Below are positions 34,227 to 41,894 of a DNA stretch of 55,721 nucleotides, piece after piece (the stretch's first letter is position 1; every line of letters begins with the position of its first letter). Position numbers and translations under genes: made by a program. Where the stretch lies: positions 1 to 55,721 of the forward strand of contig JAEWLC010000011.1 in assembly GCA_023393475.1 (NCBI GenBank), in the 5' to 3' direction. The notes beneath the pieces are model-generated. The model did not search any database. It was given only the letters and a program-made list of their open reading frames with translations, and was not told the origin of the DNA. The DNA is from Pseudomonadota bacterium (GTDB lineage: Bacteria; Pseudomonadota; Alphaproteobacteria; Rhizobiales; Devosiaceae).

Positions 34227-35204
34227 GTGCAACAGACGTTCGCCAAAAACCGCGACCTGATCCTGCCGACAAGCCGCGAGGCGGCACCATTCGCGCTGCT
34301 GGCGGAAGGTGCGCGACAGGGGATTCCCGGAGCGCTTATCGCCATTTCGGCCATCGATGGTGGAGCTCCCAAGGAACTGGGCGCACACCTCGCCGTGCTG
34401 GCCGATGGCCGGCATGTGGGCCATGTTTCGGGCGGTTGCGTCGAGCCGGCAATCGCGACGGAAGTCGTGCCGCTGATAGCGGAAGGCGCCGACCGCATCG
34501 TGCGGTTCGGCAAGGGTTCGCCCTACATGGACATCCGTTTCCCATGCGGCGGCGGCGTCGACCTGCTGGTGCATGTGAATCCGGATCCGCAACTGATCGA
34601 CAGGGCGCTGGCCGCGACGTCGGAGCGCGAGGCCTTCGCCATCGCCTTCCGGCCCGAGGACTCATCGGCCCGGTTCGTCGATGATGCCGGGGCGACCGGG
34701 TGGCGCGACGGCGCATTCGTGCGCCGCTACCTGCCGCGGACGCGGCTGGTGCTCGCCGGGCGAGGTCCCGACCTCGAGGTGCTGGCCCGGGTGGCACTGG
34801 CCGCCGAACTGGAGGTCGAGGCGGCGACGCCGGACGATGCAAGCGCGGCGGTCGTCGCGGCATCGGGCCTGCCCGTCACGCGCCTGACCTCGCCCTCCGA
34901 GGGACTGAAGCTCGCTGCCGATCCGTGGACGGCCACGGTCCTGCTGTTTCACGAGCATGAATGGGAGGACGCGATCCTCACGCAGGCGGTCGCGGCGCCG
35001 GGCTTCTATGTCGGCGCCATGGGCAGCGTCCGCACGCACCGGCAACGCTGCGAGAGGCTGCTGGCAAAGGGAGTGCCTTCGCAGCAGGTGGAGCGCATCC
35101 GTGGCCCGATCGGGCTGATCGACCGGGCTCGCGATCCCGGCACGCTGGCGCTTTCGGTGCTGGCCGAGATTACCGCGGGGCGCACGGCGCTTGACCGGGC
35201 CTGA
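34227..35204 (+). CDS. xdhC: XdhC-family molybdoenzyme maturation protein
   Basis: 325 residues from a GTG with GAGGAGG 4-6 bases upstream. The N-terminal XdhC/CoxI domain has HVSGGCVEPAIA; the C-terminal Rossmann domain ends with GFYVGAMGSVRTHRQRCERL and GPIGLIDRARDPGTLALSVL. XdhC proteins bind the molybdenum cofactor, help its sulfuration and insert it into xanthine-dehydrogenase-type enzymes. It overlaps the following MocA-like gene by 14 bases, and both converge on the three-subunit molybdoenzyme at 35757-39351, their obvious client. Confidence 0.92.
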   Translation: MQQTFAKNRDLILPTSREAAPFALLAEGARQGIPGALIAISAIDGGAPKELGAHLAVLADGRHVGHVSGGCVEPAIATEVVPLIAEGADRIVRFGKGSPYMDIRFPCGGGVDLLVHVNPDPQLIDRALAATSEREAFAIAFRPEDSSARFVDDAGATGWRDGAFVRRYLPRTRLVLAGRGPDLEVLARVALAAELEVEAATPDDASAAVVAASGLPVTRLTSPSEGLKLAADPWTATVLLFHEHEWEDAILTQAVAAPGFYVGAMGSVRTHRQRCERLLAKGVPSQQVERIRGPIGLIDRARDPGTLALSVLAEITAGRTALDRA

Positions 35205-35760
35205 AACCATTGTCGGCGTGGTGCTGGCAGCAGGACTGTCGACCCGGTTCGGCGGCGACAAGGTCCTGCACCCGCTCGGCGGCAAGCCGCTTGCCGCGCA
35301 TATCGCCGATACGCTCGCAGGCCTGCCGCTTTCGGCACACCTTGCCGTTTGCCCTGCCGGAGCACGGGGACGGGTGGCGCTGTTCGAGGCACGCGGCTTC
35401 GGCATCGTCCTCAATCGCAACCCGGCAGCCGGCATGGGGTCGTCGCTGAAGCTCGCCGCCGAGCGCGCCATGGCGCTCGAAGCCGATGCGCTGATCGTCT
35501 GCCTTGCCGACATGCCCTATGTCACGGCGGCTCATCTCAGGACGCTGGTCGAAGCGACAGTCGATCGCCCGGCCGCCGCGACGCGCGTCGCCGGGCATGT
35601 CACGCCACCGGCTGTCTTTCGCCGGCCGATGCTGGAACGGCTGGCCCAGTTGACCGGCGATCGCGGAGCGCGCGACCTGCTGGCGGGCGCACGCCTCGTC
35701 GAGGCCGACGAACACATGGCGCGAGACTTCGATACGCCCGAGGATTTCGAGCGCGACTAG
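35191..35760 (+). CDS. MocA-like molybdenum-cofactor nucleotidyltransferase
   Basis: 189 residues from a TTG inside the end of the XdhC gene. The MobA/MocA nucleotide motif VLAAGLSTRFGGDK is at about 10-23. Further family features are NPAAGMGSSLKLAAERA, the metal-site region CLADMPYVTAAHL and TPPAVFRRPML. MocA adds CMP to molybdopterin, giving the dinucleotide used by Pao-type enzymes. Context supports cytidylyl over guanylyl transfer (inference). Its TAG stop and the stop of the convergent large subunit share the palindrome CTAG at 35757-35760. Confidence 0.88.
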   Translation: MTGPETIVGVVLAAGLSTRFGGDKVLHPLGGKPLAAHIADTLAGLPLSAHLAVCPAGARGRVALFEARGFGIVLNRNPAAGMGSSLKLAAERAMALEADALIVCLADMPYVTAAHLRTLVEATVDRPAAATRVAGHVTPPAVFRRPMLERLAQLTGDRGARDLLAGARLVEADEHMARDFDTPEDFERD

Positions 35761-37877
35761 TCGGTCGGCAGGCCGGACAGCAACCGATCGATGCGGATGG
35801 GGAAGTCGCGAACGCGGACGCCGGTTGCATTGAACACGGCATTGGCGACGGACGCGCCCGTGCCCCCTGCCCCGAGTTCACCGATGCCCTTCACGCCGAG
35901 GTGGTTGGCGCGCTCGTCGAAATCATCGAGCATCACCGCATCGATGTCGGGAATGTCGGCATGGACGGGCACGAGGTATTCGGCGAGATCGCCGTTGACC
36001 CAGTGGCCGTGGCGGGGGTCGGCGTAGCCGCCCTCATGCAGTGCTGCACTCACGCCCCAGATCATGCCGCCGATGAGCTGCGACCGCGCCGTCTTGGGAT
36101 TGAGGATGCGACCGGCCGAGAAGACACCGAGCATGCGTCTCAGCCGTACTTCCGCCGTGTCGATGTCGACGGCCACTTCGGCGAAGGAGGCACCATAGGT
36201 GTGGATCGAATAGTCGGTGTAGTCGGGCTCCTGCTTCTGGCCGCGCGTATGACCCGTCGCTTCCAGCCCGTGGGGAAAATGCCGGCGGACCTCGGCGAAG
36301 AGATCGTTGAAGCCGGCTCCCGCGACGTCGACGACCTTGCCGCGCAGGATCTCGCAGGCCCGGTCGATTGCGGCCGACGTGTTGCCCGAGCCCCAGGACC
36401 CGCCCGATCCTTCCGAGCGCGGCAGGTTGGTGCGGGCGAGCTCCACCCGGACCTGGTCGACTCCGACGCCGAGCGCTTCTGCGGCCACCTGCGCCGCGAT
36501 GGTGTAGGTCCCGGTACCGAGGTCGGTCATGTCGGTGCGGATAATCACCATGCCATCGGGTTCGAGCCGGACGATGACGTCGGTGGCGGTCTGGAAGTGG
36601 CCGCGCATCGACGAGGCAACTCCATAGCCAATCAGCCATCGCCCCTCGCGCCGGCTGGCGGGAACCTTGGGACGCTGGTCCCAGCCGAAGCGTTCCGCGC
36701 CATCTGTCAGGCATTCGACGAGGCGACGGTTGCTGAGAGGCACCTTCTTTTCCGGGTCCATCGTGGTGTCGTTCTTGAGCCGGAACTCGACCGGATCGAT
36801 ATCGAGCTTGTGGGCCAGTTCATCGATGGCGGATTCGAGCACCAGGAGGCCGGACATCTCGCCCGGCCCGCGTACCGGTTCGGCGGCACCGAGGTCGAGT
36901 TCGCGATGCGCGGTGCGGGTCAGCCGGTGGGGCGCCGGATAGAGCGGCCGCCCGACGGTTGCCACCCCCTCGCTCCAGTTGCCCCAGGGCGACGTCTGGA
37001 CACGGGCATCGTGGCCGATGGCGTGGAGCTTCCCGTCCGCGGTTGCGCCGAGCCGCAGGCGACTGACGGTGGCGGCACGGTGGCCGATGACGGTGAAGAG
37101 CTGCCGCCGGGTCAGCATCAGCTTCACCGGCTTGCCCAGTTGCATTGTCGCGAGCGAGGCCAGCACCGCTTCGGCATGCAGCGCGATCTTGGAGCCGAAG
37201 CCGCCACCGATGAAGGCACTGTCGATGGTGATGGCATCGGTATGCAGCAGCAGGGTCTTGGCCAACGCATCGCGCAGGGGCGCCACCATCTGCGAGGTAA
37301 GGCTCAGCGTCAGGTGGCCGTCCCGCCAGTCAGCAATGGCAGCGTTGAGCTCCATCGGCTGGCCGAAATGGTAGGGCGTCGAATAGGTGGCGTCGACTGT
37401 GGCCGCGCTCTCGCGCAGCCCGGCGTCGAGATCGCCGTGGCGCGAGGTCTCGTGCCACGGCTCGGCGGGTTCCTCGGTGCCCATTTCGTACTCGGCGTCA
37501 GCATCGGCGGCGTAGCCGACCTCAATCAGCCCTGCTGCGGCACGCGCCTCCTCGAAGCTGCCGGCGACGACCAGCGCAATCGGCATGCCGTAGCGATCAA
37601 TTCGTTCGCTGACGAGTTGCGGCTGGGAATCGAACATATCGCCGTGTTCGACGGCGGGCGCCTGGGCGGGAGCATTGCGGTGGGTGAGGACAAGGCGCAC
37701 GCCGGGCGCCGCTTCAGCGCGCGAAGTGTCGAGATGTGTGATGCGGCCGAGCCCGATGCCGGCGCCGAACACATAGGCGTGGAGCGTCGGGCCGAAGTCC
37801 TGCCGTTCGGCAGAATAGCGCGCCTGGCCGGTGACCTTGAGCGGGCCGTCGGTACGGCTGATGCCCGAGCCGATCAT
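35757..37877 (-). CDS. Molybdopterin-binding large subunit, aldehyde/xanthine oxidoreductase (PaoC-like)
   Basis: 706 residues. Aldehyde-oxidase a/b hammerhead domain about 10-120, then Mo-cofactor domains with FIGGGFGSKIALHAE, VRGPGEMSGLLVLESAIDEL, GSGGSWGSGNTSAAIDRA and the C-terminal KGIGELGAGGTGASVANAVF, in which the Glu of GELG is the expected catalytic base. Together with the two following genes it forms a three-subunit enzyme like E. coli PaoABC, which oxidises aldehydes. The substrate range is not readable. It overlaps the FAD subunit gene by four bases. Confidence 0.94.
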   Translation of the reverse strand: MIGSGISRTDGPLKVTGQARYSAERQDFGPTLHAYVFGAGIGLGRITHLDTSRAEAAPGVRLVLTHRNAPAQAPAVEHGDMFDSQPQLVSERIDRYGMPIALVVAGSFEEARAAAGLIEVGYAADADAEYEMGTEEPAEPWHETSRHGDLDAGLRESAATVDATYSTPYHFGQPMELNAAIADWRDGHLTLSLTSQMVAPLRDALAKTLLLHTDAITIDSAFIGGGFGSKIALHAEAVLASLATMQLGKPVKLMLTRRQLFTVIGHRAATVSRLRLGATADGKLHAIGHDARVQTSPWGNWSEGVATVGRPLYPAPHRLTRTAHRELDLGAAEPVRGPGEMSGLLVLESAIDELAHKLDIDPVEFRLKNDTTMDPEKKVPLSNRRLVECLTDGAERFGWDQRPKVPASRREGRWLIGYGVASSMRGHFQTATDVIVRLEPDGMVIIRTDMTDLGTGTYTIAAQVAAEALGVGVDQVRVELARTNLPRSEGSGGSWGSGNTSAAIDRACEILRGKVVDVAGAGFNDLFAEVRRHFPHGLEATGHTRGQKQEPDYTDYSIHTYGASFAEVAVDIDTAEVRLRRMLGVFSAGRILNPKTARSQLIGGMIWGVSAALHEGGYADPRHGHWVNGDLAEYLVPVHADIPDIDAVMLDDFDERANHLGVKGIGELGAGGTGASVANAVFNATGVRVRDFPIRIDRLLSGLPTD

Positions 37878-38827
37878 CGCGCCACCTCACGGGCTTCGGC
37901 GAGGACGGCGGAGAGGGTGCGACGCGCCAGTTCGGGCTTGTAGGCATTGTCCGGCGTGGTGTGGGCTCCCGCCAGTGCGATCTCCGAGATCCAGGTCGCA
38001 TCGTGTCCGCCCTCGGCCTCCTCGACGCGCCACGGCTTGGCCGCGAGGCCGCCGAATGCGAGTGCGCGAACGCCACCATCCTTGAGAATCATGGCCACGG
38101 ATACGTTGGCGAAGGCGTAGGAGGCACGCTCGCGGACCTTGCGGTACAACTGCACGCCGCCCTTAGGCGGCGGCAGGGTGATCGCGGTCACCAGTTCGCC
38201 GGGCTCCAGCACGGTCTCGATATGTGGGGTATCGCCGGGTAGCCGATGGAAGTCGGCGATCGCGATGGAGCGGGTGCTGCCGTCCGCAGCCACCGTCTCG
38301 ACCGTGGCATCCAGCGCCCGCAGCGCCACGCACATGTCGGAGGGATGGGTCGCGATGCACGCATCGCTGGTACCGAGCACCGCATGGTTGTGGGTCAGGC
38401 CGCCGATGGCCGAGCAGCCGGAACCCGGCTGCCGCTTATTGCAGGGCATGTCGGTGTTGTAGAAATAGGCGCAGCGCGTGCGCTGGAGCAGGTTTCCTGC
38501 AGTCGTCGCCTTGTTGCGCAACTGGCCCGAGGCACCGGCCAGCAGCGCGCGCGACAGCACGGCATAGTCGCGGCGGATGCGAGCGTCGGCGGCCAGATCG
38601 GTATTCCGCACCAGCGCCCCGATGCGCAGCCCGCCCTCGTCGGTCGGCTCGATGCGGTCGAGGCCGATGTGGTTGATGTCGACGAGGTGGGCCGGCGCCT
38701 CGATGCCGAGCTTCATCAGGTCGAGCAGATTGGTGCCACCCGCGATGTAGCGCGCGCCTTCGGTACCGGCGACGGCGCTGGCCGCCTCGGCCGGACTCGT
38801 GGCTCGCTCGTAGCTGAAGGCCTTCAT
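37874..38827 (-). CDS. FAD-binding medium subunit with probable [4Fe-4S] loop (PaoB-like)
   Basis: 317 residues of the CoxM/PaoB type. The FAD-binding motif IAGGTNLLDLMKLGI is at about 28-42 with TAGNLLQRTRC following, and the CO_deh_flav C-terminal domain ends the protein. Cysteines 119, 129 and 138 (RTRC, DMPC, GSGC) lie in an insertion that in PaoB-type subunits holds a [4Fe-4S] cluster; further cysteines occur in DACIATHPSDMC. This insertion separates it from plain CoxM subunits. Start and stop overlap the neighbouring subunit genes by four bases. Confidence 0.93.
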   Translation of the reverse strand: MKAFSYERATSPAEAASAVAGTEGARYIAGGTNLLDLMKLGIEAPAHLVDINHIGLDRIEPTDEGGLRIGALVRNTDLAADARIRRDYAVLSRALLAGASGQLRNKATTAGNLLQRTRCAYFYNTDMPCNKRQPGSGCSAIGGLTHNHAVLGTSDACIATHPSDMCVALRALDATVETVAADGSTRSIAIADFHRLPGDTPHIETVLEPGELVTAITLPPPKGGVQLYRKVRERASYAFANVSVAMILKDGGVRALAFGGLAAKPWRVEEAEGGHDATWISEIALAGAHTTPDNAYKPELARRTLSAVLAEAREVAR

Positions 38828-39351
38828 GCCTCACCTGCGAACTGCCGGACGGCGGCGATGATGTTGGGATGGGCGGCGCAGCGACAGATATTACCGCTCA
38901 GCCGTTCGCGGAATTCGGTGTCGCTGGCTGCCGGATCGCCCTCGAGATCGGCGGTGACATGGCTCGGGACACCGGCCTTGATCTCCTCGAGCATGGCGAG
39001 GCTCGACATGATCTGGCCAGGCGTGCAGTAGCCGCATTGCAGCCCGTCGTGCTCGACGAAGGCCTGCTGCAACGGGTGCAGAGCCTCCGGCGTGCCGAGG
39101 CCCTCGATGGTGGTGATCGCATCGCCCCCATGCATCACCGCGAGGGTGAGGCAGGAATTGATGCGCCGGCCGTTCACCAGCACCGTGCAGGCGCCGCACT
39201 GCCCTTGGTCGCAGCCCTTCTTCGTACCGGTGAGGTCGAGATGCTCGCGCAACGCATCGAGCAAAGTGACGCGCGGATCGAGCGTCAGAGTTACCGCCTT
39301 GCCGTTGAGCGTGAACGTCACCGGCAGGGCCGTCGGTTTGCCCGGTTGCAT
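38824..39351 (-). CDS. Two-[2Fe-2S] small subunit (PaoA/CoxS-like)
   Basis: 175 residues. The plant-type ferredoxin cluster uses Cys47, Cys52, Cys55 and Cys67 (GCDQGQCGACTV, INSC). The C-terminal helical cluster uses Cys106, Cys109, Cys156 and Cys158 (CGYCTPGQ, NICRCAAHPN). All eight ligands are present. The N-terminus (MQPGKPTALPVTF) has no twin-arginine leader, unlike E. coli PaoA, so the complex is probably cytoplasmic. It is the first gene of the paoABC-like operon; the promoter should lie in the 94 bases before the ATG. Confidence 0.95.
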   Translation of the reverse strand: MQPGKPTALPVTFTLNGKAVTLTLDPRVTLLDALREHLDLTGTKKGCDQGQCGACTVLVNGRRINSCLTLAVMHGGDAITTIEGLGTPEALHPLQQAFVEHDGLQCGYCTPGQIMSSLAMLEEIKAGVPSHVTADLEGDPAASDTEFRERLSGNICRCAAHPNIIAAVRQFAGEA

Positions 39352-39445
39352 GAAATCCTCCCGGCGACAATTGCAGGCCTGTCGCTCTTCGGCAGGACAC
39401 TAGCATTGCCGTCAGGTTGCGCAATAACGCGACTTGGCGACAATC

Positions 39446-40318
39446 TTAGTAGAGATCGTCAAACCTGTCGGGGTCGCTGCCCGTCCGGCCGTTTTCCGGA
39501 TCATCGAGGCCCGAGATGCGGCCCATGTCGGCGTCGCTCAGGGTGAAATCGAAGACCTCGAAATTCTCGCGGATACGCTCGGGCGTGACCGATTTCGGAA
39601 TGACGATGGATTCGCGTTGCAGGTGCCAGCGCAGGATCACCTGCGCGGGACTGCGCTCGTAGGTGTCGGCGATCGAGGCGAGTATCTCGTCGTCGAGCAC
39701 GGTGCCGCTGCCCAGCGGTGAATAGGACTGGTGGCGGATGCCGCGCCCCTGGAGATAGTGCCTAACCTCATCCTGCTGGAAATAGGGGTGCGTCTCGACC
39801 TGGTCGACCACCGGGACGACGCCAGTCTCGTCGATCATGCGCTCGATATGGTGGGGCAGGCAGTTCGAGACGCCGATATTCCTGACCAGCCCCTCTTCGC
39901 GGGCGTCGACCAGCCCCTGCCAGGCACCGACATAACGTTCCGGATCGAGCGTCGGCCAATGGATCAGCATGAGGTCGAGATAGTCGAGGCCCAGCGTTTC
40001 GAGCGAGGCGCGCACACCGGTGAGGGCGCCATCCCGGCCCATGGCCTTGGTGCGCAGCTTGCTGGTAACGAAGAGTTCGGAGCGGGGCACCTCGGCTTCG
40101 CGCAAGGCGGCGCCGACGCCCGCTTCGTTGTCGTAGCCTTGGGCCGTGTCGAACATGCGGTAGCCGGCGTCCAGAGCCGTAGCGACAGCGTTGCCGACTT
40201 TGTCGTTTTCGATCTGCCAGACGCCGAACCCCAGCTGCGGGATCGAGTTGCGCTCGTTCAGCGTCACCTGGGGTGTGACGCCGTCGCCGGTGGCTGCAGA
40301 GAACTTGTCGGTGATCAT
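39446..40318 (-). CDS. Aldo/keto reductase
   Basis: 290 residues from ATG 40318, with GGAAGGC just upstream; the frame is open further upstream but without family similarity. TIM-barrel AKR with the catalytic tetrad Asp57, Tyr62, Lys87, His120 (FDTAQGYDNE, FVTSKL, LIHWP) and the NADPH site IVIPKSVTPERIRENFEVFD. It resembles 2,5-diketo-D-gluconate reductase-type enzymes that reduce aldehydes with NADPH. It is transcribed in the same direction as the aldehyde oxidoreductase, 94 bases upstream of it, so an aldehyde-handling partnership is possible. Confidence 0.92.
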   Translation of the reverse strand: MITDKFSAATGDGVTPQVTLNERNSIPQLGFGVWQIENDKVGNAVATALDAGYRMFDTAQGYDNEAGVGAALREAEVPRSELFVTSKLRTKAMGRDGALTGVRASLETLGLDYLDLMLIHWPTLDPERYVGAWQGLVDAREEGLVRNIGVSNCLPHHIERMIDETGVVPVVDQVETHPYFQQDEVRHYLQGRGIRHQSYSPLGSGTVLDDEILASIADTYERSPAQVILRWHLQRESIVIPKSVTPERIRENFEVFDFTLSDADMGRISGLDDPENGRTGSDPDRFDDLY

Positions 40319-40486
40319 GATCGTGCCTTCCGTTGCATCCGTGAGCAACTTTCGGCGGCCTCCCGGGTTCCCCTTCCGGGCGTCACGCTGCCAACACGGC
40401 CGGCGGCGGAACGCCGAGGGCGGCCGAAAGTGGAATGCCCACCGCCGCACGAATCTACTAGGCCGCACGTGTTCTATGAGGCGGGT

Positions 40487-40678
40487 ATGCAACAGCAGGT
40501 CTTCGGCCCCGAACAACGGGCCGACAAATGGTATTTCTTCGCCTATGTGGACGGCCAGCAGGTGGAATGGGGCCCCTACTCGTCCAAGGAGTTCGCCGAG
40601 GGCGCCATGGCCGCGGTCGACAAGCGCATGCAGGGGCTGCCGCCCAAGAAACCCGGACCGGCGCGCGAGTCGGCATAG
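40487..40678 (+). CDS. Small hypothetical protein (63 residues)
   Basis: Starts at ATG 40487 after a GAGGCGGG ribosome-site region. The protein is MQQQVFGPEQRADKWYFFAY followed by VDGQQVEWGPYSSKEFAEGA and a Lys/Pro-rich tail (KKPGPARESA). The WYFFAYVDGQ and WGPYSSKEFA pieces suggest a compact alpha-beta fold reminiscent of short SPOR-like or GYF-like segments, but I cannot assign a family. It has no signal peptide and stands alone, divergent from the aldo/keto reductase. A 9-bp perfect hairpin follows its stop. Confidence 0.7.
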   Translation: MQQQVFGPEQRADKWYFFAYVDGQQVEWGPYSSKEFAEGAMAAVDKRMQGLPPKKPGPARESA

Positions 40679-40687
40679 TCGCTATTC

Positions 40688-40710
40688 GCGAGTTCCACAC
40701 AGGAACTCGC
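40688..40710 (+). repeat. Perfect hairpin after the 63-residue gene
   Basis: GCGAGTTCC-ACACA-GGAACTCGC: 9-bp arms, 5-base loop, starting 9 bases after the stop. No T run follows, so a terminator is only a possibility. Confidence 0.6.
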
Positions 40711-40766
40711 CGCTTGGCCGCGCCGGTGCTTGACCGATTCACGCCAAAGGCGTCCATCGTGCGGCG

Positions 40767-41894
40767 ATGACGTTCAGGTTCCTGCACACGGCCGACTGGC
40801 AGATCGGCAAGCCATTCGGCAACATCCCCGGCGACGCCGGCGCCGAGTTGCGCTCGCAGCGAGTGCGGACCGTGGAAAAGCTCGCCCAGATCGCGACCGA
40901 ACGGACACTCGACGCCGTGCTGGTGGCCGGCGACGTGTTCGACAGCAACGAGGTCGAGGAACGGACGATCGACCGGCTGCTCAATGCCATGCGCGGGTTC
41001 AGCGGCCCCTGGCTGCTGCTGCCCGGCAATCACGATGCCGCCCTGTCGCACAGCGTGTGGACGCGCCTCCGGCAGCGCGCGCCGACGCCAAACATCGTGA
41101 TCGCCGACAAGCCCGAGCCGATTGCGCTGTGGGGCAATCGCGCCGTCGTCTTCCCTGCCCCACTCCGGCGGCGCCGCGAATCCCACGACCAGACGAAGTG
41201 GTTCGACACCGCTGGCGCGCCCGAAGGAGCAGTGCGGGTCGGGCTTGCCCACGGCACCCTGCCGGGGCGGCTGCCACCGGGCGCCGAGGCCGGCAATCCG
41301 ATTGCCGAAGATCGCGTGCAGACCGCGCGGCTGGACTATCTCGCCCTCGGCGACTGGCACGGCGCGCGCAAGGTGGCGGACCGAACCTGGTATTCAGGCA
41401 CGCCAGAAACGGACCGTCACCGGGACAATGACTCCGGCCACGCCCTGATCGTCGAACTGGATGCACCGGGGTCGAAGGAACGGGTCAAGTCGATCGCCAC
41501 GGGGGCCTTCGCCTGGCACCGGCTGGTCGTTGAAGTGGTCGACGGGCAGGCCGACGCGGTGTTGCACACGTTGCAGCACCTGCCGTCCGAGCCCGCGCGG
41601 TCGGTCGTCGCGCTGCAGGTGGCCGGGTCGATCAGCCTCGCGGAGCGCCACCGCCTCGATACCTTGCTGGCCGACTGGCAGGCGCGGCTGCACCACCTCG
41701 ACGCCGACCTGACCCGCTTGATCGAGGACCCCACCGACGAGGACCTCGATTCGCTTGACGGCAGCGGCTTCGTTCGCCTCGCCGTCGACCGCCTCAAGAC
41801 CATGGCCGAGGACGACAGCAACCCCAGCGCCGGCGCCGCCCGCATCGCGCTGCGCATGCTGTACATCGACCACATGCGGGCCGGCGGCGCATGA
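40767..41894 (+). CDS. SbcD/YhaO-like metallophosphoesterase (DNA repair nuclease subunit)
   Basis: 375 residues. Calcineurin-like phosphoesterase motifs in order: FLHTADWQIGK, VAGDVFDSNEVEE, LPGNHDA, VGLAHGTLPG, LALGDWHG. These are the Mn-binding residues of Mre11/SbcD nucleases. A C-terminal DNA-binding/capping region follows (about 240-375). The gene overlaps the SbcC-like ATPase by four bases, the usual SbcDC/YhaON arrangement. The pair is expected to open blocked DNA ends or hairpins. No canonical recB-type genes are nearby. Confidence 0.9.
   Translation: MTFRFLHTADWQIGKPFGNIPGDAGAELRSQRVRTVEKLAQIATERTLDAVLVAGDVFDSNEVEERTIDRLLNAMRGFSGPWLLLPGNHDAALSHSVWTRLRQRAPTPNIVIADKPEPIALWGNRAVVFPAPLRRRRESHDQTKWFDTAGAPEGAVRVGLAHGTLPGRLPPGAEAGNPIAEDRVQTARLDYLALGDWHGARKVADRTWYSGTPETDRHRDNDSGHALIVELDAPGSKERVKSIATGAFAWHRLVVEVVDGQADAVLHTLQHLPSEPARSVVALQVAGSISLAERHRLDTLLADWQARLHHLDADLTRLIEDPTDEDLDSLDGSGFVRLAVDRLKTMAEDDSNPSAGAARIALRMLYIDHMRAGGA

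Noticed and set aside
35349..37943. 864-codon plus-strand frame over the MocA-like and PaoC-like genes
   Set aside because: Shadow of a well-supported molybdoenzyme subunit; it also starts inside another real gene in a different frame.
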